Of a stretch of 52,293 bases of DNA, positions 24,652 to 32,541 are shown piece after piece (within the stretch, counting starts at the first letter, position 1; every line of letters starts with the position of its first letter). The notes beneath the pieces were generated by a model that worked only from the letters and a program-made list of their open reading frames with translations, was not told the DNA's origin and did not search any database. The stretch covers positions 1 to 52,293 of the forward strand of contig NZ_MKVV01000104.1 of assembly GCF_001899645.1 (NCBI RefSeq), in the 5' to 3' direction. The position numbers were made by a program, and so were the translations under genes. Source of the DNA: Pseudonocardia sp. 73-21. Its GTDB lineage: Bacteria; Actinomycetota; Actinomycetes; Mycobacteriales; Pseudonocardiaceae.

Positions 24652-24851
24652 CCACTCGCGCCGAGCAGGCGGTGGCGGGGATCCGGGCCGCCGCCGACGA
24701 CATCTGCCCGCGGTCTCGGGCCGGGGGCGGCGGAGGACCTGCCGGCGCTCACGCGACGTCGGTGGGCACATCACCCCGGCGGCGGTGGAGGGGCTGGTGA
24801 TGCTCCGTGCGGTGACGCAGGCCGCGGGCGGCGATCTCGGGCCCGGCCCCG

Positions 24852-25487
24852 TCAGGGCTCCAGGCGGCGGGCGATGACCGGCTGGCCCGGGCCGGTGAGT
24901 TCCTGCGCGGTGCCGCGGCGTCCGGCCATGGCCATGAGCAGGGACTCCGCCGGGCCCTCGACGACGGGTCCCCTCCCGGTGCTCCAGTCGAGGTCGGTCG
25001 CGACCAGGGTGAGTCCGCGGATCCGCCGCGACGCCCTGATGGGTGGGGCGGTACGGGCGAAGGACAGGGCGGTGAGCAGCCGGTCGGCGGGGATGACACG
25101 GGGCAGGCCGAGCGGGCGGCGGATGTCCTGGTGGTGGATGACGCCGTCGGTGAGGGCGATCCGGCCACCGAAGGCGGCGGTGAGCCCGCGGGGCCGCAGG
25201 TGGTGGCGGACCAGCTCGATCAGGGCGTCGGTGCTGCGATCGGCATAGGCGCAGACTCCGGCGGCGTTGACGCGGTCCGAGTTCACGCCGCCCTTGACGA
25301 AACGGCGGACGAGCCCACCGATGCCGAGCTCCTCGTAGCTGAACATGTGCGCGATGACGTCGCGGACGCGCCATCCCGCACACAGTGACGGCGCCTCCCA
25401 CTGGGCCGGGGTGAGTGTCCCGAGGAGGTCGGCGAGGTCGGCCCGCTCGTCGTGGGCGAGGCTCATCGTGTCCACCGCCGTGCTCAC
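24852..25487 (-). CDS. Maleylpyruvate isomerase family mycothiol-dependent enzyme
   Basis: 211 residues of the DinB/TIGR03083 type. Helix 1 starts DERADLADLLGTLTPAQWEA, then PSLCAGWRVRDVIAHMFSYE gives the conserved W-x-V-x-D-xx-x-H and DGVIHHQDIRRPLGLP supplies the other metal His residues (H-xxx-D). These residues bind a divalent metal, and mycothiol is the co-substrate in characterised members; the actual reaction is unknown. It is the third gene of an ArsR-SRPBCC-enzyme operon, starting at GTG 25487 over the stop of the SRPBCC gene (GTGA). Confidence 0.8.
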   Translation of the reverse strand: MSTAVDTMSLAHDERADLADLLGTLTPAQWEAPSLCAGWRVRDVIAHMFSYEELGIGGLVRRFVKGGVNSDRVNAAGVCAYADRSTDALIELVRHHLRPRGLTAAFGGRIALTDGVIHHQDIRRPLGLPRVIPADRLLTALSFARTAPPIRASRRIRGLTLVATDLDWSTGRGPVVEGPAESLLMAMAGRRGTAQELTGPGQPVIARRLEP

Positions 25488-25966
25488 GGCAGGTCCGCCA
25501 CGGTCTTGGCGAAGCTGTCGAGCAGCAGCGTCCATCCACCGCCGCCCTGGATCGCGTCGTTGATGGTGCCGCCGCCGTGGAGTCGTTCGAAGTGGTGGTG
25601 CTCGACGGTGACGGTGGTGTCGTGCGGTCCGTTCGCGGTGAACCGGACGTCGATCTCGCTGGCGTGCTCGGGGTCGGGGTCGAACTGCCACGTTCCGTTG
25701 ATCTGCCAGGTGAACGTCAGGCGGTGGGGCGGTTCCCAGAGCAGTACGCGGCCCCAGTCGCACTCGGTGCCGTCCACGCCGCGCTCGAACCAGCGGCCGC
25801 CCACGCCGGGTTCCAGGATCACCTCGGCGACGTCGGCCGCTCCGATGTGGAACTGGTGCGGCCACCAGGAGTCGATCGAACCGGTGAACACCCGGAAGGC
25901 CTGGTCGATCGGTACCGCGACGGTGACCGTGCCGGTGATCGGAGGGATCGGCGCTGAGGTGGTCAT
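25484..25966 (-). CDS. SRPBCC (AHSA1-like) domain protein
   Basis: 160 residues with the START/Bet v1-like pattern: VTVAVPIDQAFRVFTGSIDS, WWPHQFHIG, GGRWFERGVDGTECDWGRVL and RLTFTWQI, ending GGWTLLLDSFAKTVA. AHSA1-type proteins have a ligand-binding cavity and very often follow an ArsR gene. It starts at ATG 25966, overlapping the ArsR stop (ATGA). Role unknown. Confidence 0.83.
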   Translation of the reverse strand: MTTSAPIPPITGTVTVAVPIDQAFRVFTGSIDSWWPHQFHIGAADVAEVILEPGVGGRWFERGVDGTECDWGRVLLWEPPHRLTFTWQINGTWQFDPDPEHASEIDVRFTANGPHDTTVTVEHHHFERLHGGGTINDAIQGGGGWTLLLDSFAKTVADLP

Positions 25967-26298
25967 GAGATCTCCTGCCCGGGATCGGGTGACGTCGCCG
26001 TCTCGGCGACCTTGTGGAAACCGGCCAGGGCATCGCTCCAGACCCCGTCCAGCCAGGCCCGCAGGGCGGTCACGCCCTCGGGGTCGAGGCTGTAGATGCG
26101 GCGGTTGCCCTCGGCGTGGCTGACGACCAGCCCGCCGTCCTTGAGCACCCGCAGGTGCTGGGAGACCGCGGGCCGGCTGATCGGCAGCTGGTCGGCGAGC
26201 TGCTGGACGGAGCGGGGCCCGCGGGCGAGCAGCTCGAAGAGGGCACGGCGGGTCGGATCGCCGAGCAGACCCAACCCCGCATCTCCGTAAGCTGACAC
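25963..26298 (-). CDS. ArsR-family winged-helix repressor
   Basis: 111 residues: LGDPTRRALFELLARGPRSV, then the helix-turn-helix QQLADQLPISRPAVSQHLRV and the wing LKDGGLVVSHAEGNRRIYSL. No Cys ligands of the arsenic or cadmium sensors are present, which fits the metal-independent ArsR group paired with AHSA1 proteins. The start is GTG 26298. An imperfect palindrome right upstream (26302-26316) is the probable autoregulatory operator for this three-gene operon. Confidence 0.85.
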   Translation of the reverse strand: MSAYGDAGLGLLGDPTRRALFELLARGPRSVQQLADQLPISRPAVSQHLRVLKDGGLVVSHAEGNRRIYSLDPEGVTALRAWLDGVWSDALAGFHKVAETATSPDPGQEIS

Positions 26299-26301
26299 GA
26301 A

Positions 26302-26316
26302 CGGTAAGCTTAGCCG
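26302..26316. promoter_or_regulatory. Predicted ArsR operator
   Basis: CGGTAAGCTTAGCCG is nearly symmetrical around AAGCTT, 3 bp upstream of the arsR start. A further GTAAGCT copy lies at 26287-26293. Its place over the promoter or leader fits autorepression. Confidence 0.4.
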
Positions 26317-26345
26317 CACACAGGTCGGTCGGCAACGACGCAGGG

Positions 26346-26867
26346 TCAGCTCGTCGGTGGGGATGCCGTTCCGGTCGGGACGAGGGCGGCCTGGCAGCGG
26401 GCGTCGAGGGTGTCGGTCAGCGCGAGCACGCGGTCGATGGCCGCGTTGCCGCCCTTCCCGTTGCGGGCGGCGTCCTGCAGGAGCGCGATGGCGTCCTTGA
26501 GGTCGGCGAACACGGCGTGCAGCTGGTCGTTCCGCGTGGCCAGGCGTCGTCCCATGCGGGTCTCGGCGTGGTCGGCGGCCGCGACGACGTCCGGTCCCCG
26601 GGCGCCACCGGCGGCGGAGACGGCCTGGGAGAGGTCCTCGACGGTCTGCGTGGTCTTGAGGCAGTCCTGGGTGTCGAGGGCGAGCCGGGCGGTCGGGGAG
26701 AGCGACGGTGCCGCCTGCTGTGGGGCGGGGGCCGGCGGCGAGGGATCGGCCGGTCGGGCCAGAACCAGGATCACCGCCGTCACCGCCGCGGCGACGAGGG
26801 TCGAGCCGATCAGGCGGTCGGTCCAGCGGATCGGCCGCCGTGGGCGGTGGCCGTCCCCGGTGTTCAC
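26346..26867 (-). CDS. Hypothetical membrane-anchored helical protein
   Basis: 173 residues. A basic N-terminus (RPRRPIRW) and one membrane helix (LIGSTLVAAAVTAVILVLA) are followed by a Pro/Ala linker and a helical exported domain with two cysteines (TQDCLKTTQ and LDARCQAAL) that may form a disulfide. I do not recognise the family. The start is GTG 26867, overlapping the lgt stop (GTGA), so it is translated with Lgt. A decayed paralogue lies at 21908-22175. Confidence 0.68.
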   Translation of the reverse strand: MNTGDGHRPRRPIRWTDRLIGSTLVAAAVTAVILVLARPADPSPPAPAPQQAAPSLSPTARLALDTQDCLKTTQTVEDLSQAVSAAGGARGPDVVAAADHAETRMGRRLATRNDQLHAVFADLKDAIALLQDAARNGKGGNAAIDRVLALTDTLDARCQAALVPTGTASPPTS

Positions 26868-27703
26868 GGTCGTTGATCGGCCGGGCCGGGGGCACCGTTA
26901 CCTGTCACCGGGGCCGGGCGCCGACGCCAGGCGAGGAAGCCGGCTGCGGCGAGGAAGACGGCGAGGCTGGTCCAGTCGTTGAGGCGCAGGCCGAGGAAGT
27001 GGTTGGCGTGGTCGACGCGCAGGGCCTCGATCCAGGCCCGTCCGACGGTGTAGGCGGCGACGTAGAGGGCGAACAGGCGGCCGTTGTCGAGCAGCCGGCG
27101 CTTCCCGGCCCAGATCAGCAGGACCGCGACGCCGATGTCCCACAGCGACTCGTAGAGGAACGTCGGGTGGTAGGTGGCGACGAGCGGGGTGTCGGGCGGG
27201 CGGTGCGCCGGGTCGATCTCCAGTGCCCACGGCAGCGTGCTGGGACCGCCGTAGAGCTCCTGGTTGAACCAGTTGCCCCAGCGCCCGATGGCCTGGGCCA
27301 GGACGAGGCCGGGGGCCATGGCGTCGGCGAAGTCGGCCAGCGCGATGCCGCGGCGGCGGCAGCCGATCCAGGCGCCGACCGCGCCGAGCGCGACCGCGCC
27401 CCAGATGCCCAGCCCGCCGTCCCAGATGTAGAGGGCGCGGATGGGCTGCTGGCCGGGGGCGAAGTAGAACTCGGGGTCGGTGATGACGTGGTAGAGCCGG
27501 CCGCCGACGACGCCGAACGGCACGGCCCACATGGCGACGTCGAGGACGTCGTCGCGGCGCCCGCCCCGGGCCTCCCAGCGGCGCTGGGTGAGCCAGACCG
27601 CCACGACGATGCCGGCGATGATGCACAGCGCGTAGGCCCGGATCGGGACGGGCCCGAGGTACCAGACGCCCTGGGGTGGGCTGGGCAGGTAGGCCAGCGT
27701 CAT
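26864..27703 (-). CDS. lgt: Prolipoprotein diacylglyceryl transferase
   Basis: 279 residues from ATG 27703, preceded by GGAGG; an upstream ATG at 27733 is less likely. Seven membrane helices. The Lgt signature is intact: GGRLYHVITDP with the catalytic-region His and Tyr, GRWGNWFNQELYGGP (family pattern GRxGNFxNxExxG), and the essential Arg in VGRAWIEALRVD. It transfers diacylglycerol from phosphatidylglycerol to the lipobox Cys of prolipoproteins such as those at 21695 and 30797. Actinobacterial Lgt often has a long tail; this one ends soon after the last helix. It may be a second copy, since the usual trp/pyk neighbours are absent. Confidence 0.9.
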   Translation of the reverse strand: MTLAYLPSPPQGVWYLGPVPIRAYALCIIAGIVVAVWLTQRRWEARGGRRDDVLDVAMWAVPFGVVGGRLYHVITDPEFYFAPGQQPIRALYIWDGGLGIWGAVALGAVGAWIGCRRRGIALADFADAMAPGLVLAQAIGRWGNWFNQELYGGPSTLPWALEIDPAHRPPDTPLVATYHPTFLYESLWDIGVAVLLIWAGKRRLLDNGRLFALYVAAYTVGRAWIEALRVDHANHFLGLRLNDWTSLAVFLAAAGFLAWRRRPAPVTGNGAPGPADQRP

Positions 27704-27758
27704 CGCGTCCTCCAATGGTCCGGACATCTGCATGGTGGCAGACCGGTCGTCGTCCTAG

Positions 27759-27778
27759 GCTTCGGGCATGCCCGAAGC
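27759..27778. promoter_or_regulatory. Perfect 20-bp palindrome spanning the CLC start codon
   Basis: GCTTCGGGCATGCCCGAAGC is fully symmetrical and has the ATG (27768-27770) at its centre. TAGGCT at 27756-27761 is a plausible -10 box placing transcription start on the A of ATG, so the mRNA could be leaderless. No ribosome site is visible. Confidence 0.45.
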
Positions 27779-29141
27779 GGTCGATCCCCCGTCGGAACGG
27801 GTCCGGGTCCCACCGCCGTTGATCCGCTACCGGATCGCTTCCGGACGTGGCGCGACGGAGCAGCCCAACGCGGTCGGTGACGGTGAGGCGGCACTGACCG
27901 TCCGGTTGTGGGTGGCGGTGGTGCTGACCGGTGTCGCGGCCGGGCTGTTCGGGGTGGCGATGATGGCGCTGCTGACCACCGTGGAGCACATCGGGTTCGG
28001 CTACGACAGTGGGAGCTTCGCCTCCGGCGTGGAGCAGGCGTCGGGGCTGCGGCGGGCGGTCGCGCTGGCCGTGGCGGGGGTGATCGGGGGCGTGGGCTGG
28101 TACCTGTTGCGGCGTTTCACGAGGGGGCAGCGGGCGGAGGCCGACGAGGCCGCGTGGTTCGGGTCGGCGTTGTCGTGGCCGCGCAGCCTGGGCACGTCGG
28201 TGCTGTCGGAGATCGTGATCGGGCTCGGGGCGTCGATGGGGCGGGAGGCGGCGCCGAAGCTGATGGGCGCGGTGTCGGGGAGCCTGCTGGCGCGCTGGAC
28301 GGGGATGGACGCGGGGCAGCGGCGGCTGCTGGTGGCGTGCGGCGCGGGGGCGGGGCTGGCCGCGGTGTACGACGTTCCGCTGGCCGGGGCGCTGTTCACC
28401 GCGGAGATCATGATCGGGGTGATCACGCTGCCCGTGGCGTTGCCGGCGCTGGTGTGCTCGGGGGTCGCGACCGTGACGGCGTGGGTGTACCTGCCGGCGC
28501 AGGCCACCTACCTCGGGGTGCCCGACTACCCGGTCACGGCGTCGGCCGCGGTGTGGGCGGTGGTCGCCGGGCCGGTGATCGGGCTGGTGGCGGTCGGGTT
28601 CATCCGGCTGGTCGCGGTCGTGTCGCACCACCGGGCCCGCGGGAAGGTCGTGCTGATCGCGCCGCTCGTGGCGTTCGGGGTGCTGGCCGGGGTCGGGCAG
28701 TTCCTCCCGCAGCTGTTCGGCAACGGGAAGGGGATCGCCCTGGAGGCGTTCCTCGGCACGAGCGGGGTGTGGCTACTGCTCGCGCTGTTCGTGCTCAAGC
28801 CGCTGGTCACGGCGCTGTGCCTGGGCAGCGGCGCGTCGGGTGGGTTGCTCACGCCGACGCTGGCCACCGGGGCGGCGCTGGGCGGGTTCCTGGGGATCGT
28901 GTGGTCGGCGCTGTGGCCGGGCACGCCGGTGGGGGTGTTCGCGCTGGTCGGGGCGGCGGCGATGCTGGGGGCGGGCATGCAGGCGCCGCTGACGGCGCTG
29001 GTGCTGGTCCTGGAGCTGACCCGCACCGGGTTCGGGCTGATGGTGCCGCTGGTGGTCGCGACGGCGCTGGCCACCGCGGTCGCCCGCCGGGTGGACGGCT
29101 ACTCGATCTACTCCGGACGGCTCGGGGCCCGGGAGCAGTAG
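27768..29141 (+). CDS. CLC-family chloride channel/antiporter, divergent
   Basis: 457 residues. It follows the CLC fold but differs from the first paralogue: the GREGP motif reads GLGASMGREAAPKLMGAVSG, helix N has LGSGASGGLLTPTLATGAAL, and there is no CBS region after residue 450. A GREAAPK-type loop in place of GREGP suggests altered ion selectivity. The gluconate-like GNGKG replaces GxGIP. It runs divergently from lgt; its start codon lies inside a perfect palindrome. Confidence 0.85.
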   Translation: MPEAVDPPSERVRVPPPLIRYRIASGRGATEQPNAVGDGEAALTVRLWVAVVLTGVAAGLFGVAMMALLTTVEHIGFGYDSGSFASGVEQASGLRRAVALAVAGVIGGVGWYLLRRFTRGQRAEADEAAWFGSALSWPRSLGTSVLSEIVIGLGASMGREAAPKLMGAVSGSLLARWTGMDAGQRRLLVACGAGAGLAAVYDVPLAGALFTAEIMIGVITLPVALPALVCSGVATVTAWVYLPAQATYLGVPDYPVTASAAVWAVVAGPVIGLVAVGFIRLVAVVSHHRARGKVVLIAPLVAFGVLAGVGQFLPQLFGNGKGIALEAFLGTSGVWLLLALFVLKPLVTALCLGSGASGGLLTPTLATGAALGGFLGIVWSALWPGTPVGVFALVGAAAMLGAGMQAPLTALVLVLELTRTGFGLMVPLVVATALATAVARRVDGYSIYSGRLGAREQ

Positions 29142-29363
29142 TCCCCGGAATCGTCGGGAACGGGCTGCCCGCACGCCGTCCGGTGGGATTCGGCTGTTCG
29201 TGATTCTCGGGGCGCGAGTCCGGTTTATCGCAATGCGCGGCACTGTTCACGTGCTGGTCATCCCCGCGCCGGTTGTAGACCTACCGTCACTCGATCGGGG
29301 TATGAATGCTTCGCGCACCGGACGGGCGGCGTTCGGTGCGTGCGACGAGGGAGCCCATCGGTA

Positions 29364-30800
29364 ATGGCAGGAATTGCGGGAAGCGGTGCGAGGCCACGGT
29401 GGGTGGCCCTGGTGGTCGCGCTGGTGGCCGCGGCGGGGCTTGCGGTGGTCGCCCCGGGAGTGGCGCAGGCCCGCGACGGTGGCCACGACGCTCCCCGGGT
29501 CGGGCACGTCTGGACGATCATCCTGGAGAACAAGTCGTACGAGGCGACGTTCACGGGGTTGAACCAGAACGACTACCTGTGGAAGACGCTGCCCAGCTAC
29601 GGGCTGCTGTTGCGCCAGTACTACGGCACCGGGCACTTCAGCCTGGACAACTACATCTCCCTGGTGGGCGGCCAGTCCCCGGCACCGGACAACCAGAACG
29701 ACTGCCCGACCTACGTCGATGCGAAGCCCGCCACCAAGGCCGCTGACGGCCAGGTGAACGTGTCCTCGGGGTGCGTGTACCCGGCGTCGGTGCCGACCCT
29801 GTTCAACCAGCTCGACCAGGCGCGCGTGCCGTGGAAGATCTACGCGCAGGACATGGGCAACACCCCCGGCCGTGAGGACCCCTACCACTGCGGGATCCCG
29901 GGCAGCCCGTCCGGCGCCGGTGTCCCCGACCCGGCCGGAGCCACCGCCGAGGACCAGTACGTGGCCAAGCACAACCCGGCACCGTGGTTCCACTCGGTCA
30001 TCGACAACCCGGCCGACTGCGAGAACGTGGTGCCGCTCAACGGGTTGCCCGCCGCCGCCGGCCACCCGGCGGTCAACAGCCTCGCCCAGGACCTGGCCAG
30101 CGAGAAGACCACACCGCAGTTCTCCTGGATCAGCCCCAACAACTGCTCCGACGCCCACGACGCCACCTGCAAGGGCGACAACCTCTCCGGTGACCCGAAC
30201 AACCACCAGGGTGGGCTCTACTCCGCGGATCTCTTCCTCAAGAAGGTCGTGCCGCAGATCATGGCCTCGCCGGCCTTCCAGAAGGACGGCATGATCCAGG
30301 TGATCTTCGACGAGGCGTTCCCGCCCTACAAGATGTACGGCAACTCCATCGCCGACTTCACCGGCAACACCACCACGGCGCTGAACACGCCGACCGACAC
30401 GGCGCAGTCGGTCGTGGCGTGCTGCAACGAGCTGCCCGGTCCGAACACCACCCAGCCCGGGTTCCGGGCCTTCGGTCAGGACACCACCCCGGGCGGTGGG
30501 ATCACCGGCGCGGTGTTCATCAGCCGCTACATCACGCCGGGCTCGGTCACCGACCAGCCCTACAACCACTACAGCTGGCTGCGCAGCATGGAGGACCTGT
30601 TCGGGGTCCGCAAGGGCGGCAGCGACGGCGACGGCCACCTCGGCTTCGCGGGAGCCGACGGTCTGCGCCCCTTCGGCGCCGACGTCTACAACAACCCGAG
30701 CGGCAAGGCGTCGGCACCGGCACCGTCCGGCACCGTCGTCTACCCGGCCACGGCCAGCGCCGACGACCCGGTGGTCCCGTCCGCACCCGCTCCCCGGTGA
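29364..30800 (+). CDS. Secreted phosphoesterase (acid phosphatase/phospholipase C-like)
   Basis: 478 residues from ATG 29364, with GAGGGAG 11 bp upstream. The signal peptide WVALVVALVAAAGLAVVAPG is followed by AQA. The mature protein belongs to the PF04185 phosphoesterase family: it opens VGHVWTIILENKSYEATF (compare the family's ENRSFD) and has GTGHFSLDNYISLVGGQSPA, TPQFSWISPNNCSDAHD, IQVIFDEAF and YNHYSWLRSMEDLFGV. Several Cys pairs fit an exported enzyme. It could release phosphate from phospholipids or other esters. Its stop overlaps the lipoprotein start. Confidence 0.85.
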   Translation: MAGIAGSGARPRWVALVVALVAAAGLAVVAPGVAQARDGGHDAPRVGHVWTIILENKSYEATFTGLNQNDYLWKTLPSYGLLLRQYYGTGHFSLDNYISLVGGQSPAPDNQNDCPTYVDAKPATKAADGQVNVSSGCVYPASVPTLFNQLDQARVPWKIYAQDMGNTPGREDPYHCGIPGSPSGAGVPDPAGATAEDQYVAKHNPAPWFHSVIDNPADCENVVPLNGLPAAAGHPAVNSLAQDLASEKTTPQFSWISPNNCSDAHDATCKGDNLSGDPNNHQGGLYSADLFLKKVVPQIMASPAFQKDGMIQVIFDEAFPPYKMYGNSIADFTGNTTTALNTPTDTAQSVVACCNELPGPNTTQPGFRAFGQDTTPGGGITGAVFISRYITPGSVTDQPYNHYSWLRSMEDLFGVRKGGSDGDGHLGFAGADGLRPFGADVYNNPSGKASAPAPSGTVVYPATASADDPVVPSAPAPR

Positions 30801-31354
30801 GGCGGTACCTCGGGACGGTCCCCGCTGCGACGCTGGTGGTCCTGCTCGGCGTGACCGGCTGTTCGTCCGGGACCGCCCCGCAGGACGCGGCGTCGGTCGT
30901 GGCCCGGCTGGGCGCGGTTCCCGTCCCGACGGCACCGCCCGTCGCGCCGGTCGAACGGGCCGATGCCGGCCACCCGCAGGTCCTGGCCATCGGCGAGCCG
31001 CTCGATGCGACGGTCGTCGGAGGCGCGGCCCGGGTGACGATGCTCGGGCCCGACATCACCCCGGCCGCCAGCACGAGCGGTCCGCCTGAGAGCGGGTCGG
31101 CGGTGTTCACCGTGCTGGTCAGCGCCGGCTCGGGCAGCGTCGCCATCGCTGCGACGGACCTGTCCGGCCGCGACGACCACGGGCGCGACCTCGTCCTGGC
31201 GCCGGTGGGGCCGGCCACCGTGGCCTCGGCACCGGGAACGGCGCCGGCCACGCTCCGCGTCGCGGCGGAGGTCCACGCCGGCGCCGCGCAGATCACCTGG
31301 CGGCACGCCGGGAAGGCGCTGGCCCTGTGGACCTTCAACGTCGAGCTCGACTAG
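30797..31354 (+). CDS. Lipoprotein of unknown function
   Basis: 185 residues from GTG 30797, overlapping the phosphoesterase TGA. The signal is ATLVVLLGVTGCSSG with a lipobox at VTGC. The mature part is Ala/Val/Pro-rich and looks beta-stranded (GSAVFTVLVSAGSGSVAIAA; GKALALWTFNVELD), like a small immunoglobulin-type domain. I do not recognise the family. Coupling suggests a partner of the secreted phosphoesterase at the cell surface. Confidence 0.7.
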   Translation: MRRYLGTVPAATLVVLLGVTGCSSGTAPQDAASVVARLGAVPVPTAPPVAPVERADAGHPQVLAIGEPLDATVVGGAARVTMLGPDITPAASTSGPPESGSAVFTVLVSAGSGSVAIAATDLSGRDDHGRDLVLAPVGPATVASAPGTAPATLRVAAEVHAGAAQITWRHAGKALALWTFNVELD

Positions 31355-31363
31355 GAATCCTGC

Positions 31364-32488
31364 TCAGAGAGTGCCGGTGAGGACCTGCAGTCCGAGGCTG
31401 GTGGCCGCGACCAGTACCCACAGGCCCGCCCCGAGCAGCAGCGGCCGGATCCCCGCGCGGCGGATGTCGCCGAGGCGCAACGACAGCCCGATCCCGGCGA
31501 GCGCGGTGGTGATGAGGAACGTGCCGGTGAAGGTCAGTGCGGAATGCCAGGTGGACGGGATGATCCCGGCCGAGTTCAGGGCCGCCATGGCGACGAAGCC
31601 GACCAGGAACAGGGGGACGAGCTTCGTCCAGGGCAGCGTACGGAAGCTGAACCGTCGCTCGTGCCGATCCCCATCGGGGTCGCGACGGGCCACCCACAGC
31701 GCGAGGGTCGTGACGATCGGAATGATCATGAGGCTGCGGGTGAGCTTCACGACCACGGCGTAGGAGCCGGCGTCGCCGCCGTAGGCGTAGGCGGCGGCGA
31801 CCACCGAGGAGGTGTCGTTGATCGCGGTGCCGGCCCAGAGGCCGAAGGCGTGGGGGTCGAGGTGGAGCAGGTGGCCGATCTGCGGGAAGGCGAGCACGGC
31901 GACGATGTTGAAGGTGAAGATCGTGCCGATGGCGTAGGCGACCTGGGAGTCCTTGGCCCGGATGACGGCCTGGGCCGCGGCGATCGCCGATGCGCCGCAG
32001 ATGGCGGTGCCGACGCCGATGAGCAGCTGCGTGGGGCCACGGACCCCGAGCAGCCTGCCGAGTCCCCATGCGCCGAGCAGCGCGACGGCGAGGGTGCCGA
32101 GCATGACCGGCAGCGACGACGCCCCGACGTGCGCGACCTGCTGCAGGGACAGGGTCGCGCCGAGCACGACGATGGAGGCCTGCAGGACGGGTCGGGAGGC
32201 GAACGCCAGCCCGGGGCGCAGCGTCTCACCGGGGCGCAGCACCGTCGCGACCAGCACGCCGAGCACGATCCCGAACACCGGTCCGCCGACGACCGGCACC
32301 TCGGTGCCGGCGAAGGTGGCGACGACCGCGACGGCGAGGGCCAGCACCAGGCCGGGCAGGCCGTGGCCGACCCGGTTCAGCACACTCGCCACCGCCGTTG
32401 CGGCCGGGCCGGGTCGCGGCTCGGCGGAGGCCCGGTCGGAACGGGGCGCGGTCGTCGTCGCGGTCCCCCGGTGGGGTCGGACTGACAT
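31364..32488 (-). CDS. YeiH-family putative sulfate exporter (UPF0324)
   Basis: 374 residues, about ten membrane helices. Family blocks are FASRPVLQASIVVLGATLSL, LLIGVGTAICGASAIAAAQA and AGTAINDTSSVVAAAYAYG. YeiH proteins are annotated as putative sulfate exporters, by analogy. The N-terminal 30 residues are hydrophilic. The start is ATG 32488 with GAGGAG 5-6 bp upstream. It lies 53 bp downstream of the metallo-beta-lactamase/rhodanese gene on the same strand, so it is probably in the same operon and would dispose of the sulfite or sulfate formed there. Confidence 0.84.
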   Translation of the reverse strand: MSVRPHRGTATTTAPRSDRASAEPRPGPAATAVASVLNRVGHGLPGLVLALAVAVVATFAGTEVPVVGGPVFGIVLGVLVATVLRPGETLRPGLAFASRPVLQASIVVLGATLSLQQVAHVGASSLPVMLGTLAVALLGAWGLGRLLGVRGPTQLLIGVGTAICGASAIAAAQAVIRAKDSQVAYAIGTIFTFNIVAVLAFPQIGHLLHLDPHAFGLWAGTAINDTSSVVAAAYAYGGDAGSYAVVVKLTRSLMIIPIVTTLALWVARRDPDGDRHERRFSFRTLPWTKLVPLFLVGFVAMAALNSAGIIPSTWHSALTFTGTFLITTALAGIGLSLRLGDIRRAGIRPLLLGAGLWVLVAATSLGLQVLTGTL

Positions 32489-32541
32489 GTGGACTCCTCG
32501 TGGTCGGACCGGGAGGCGTCGGTGCGGGCGGGGGAGCGCCG

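Noticed and set aside
29291..29303. GGGTAT before the phosphoesterase as a sigma-B promoter
   Set aside because: No matching -35 element at 14-16 bp.
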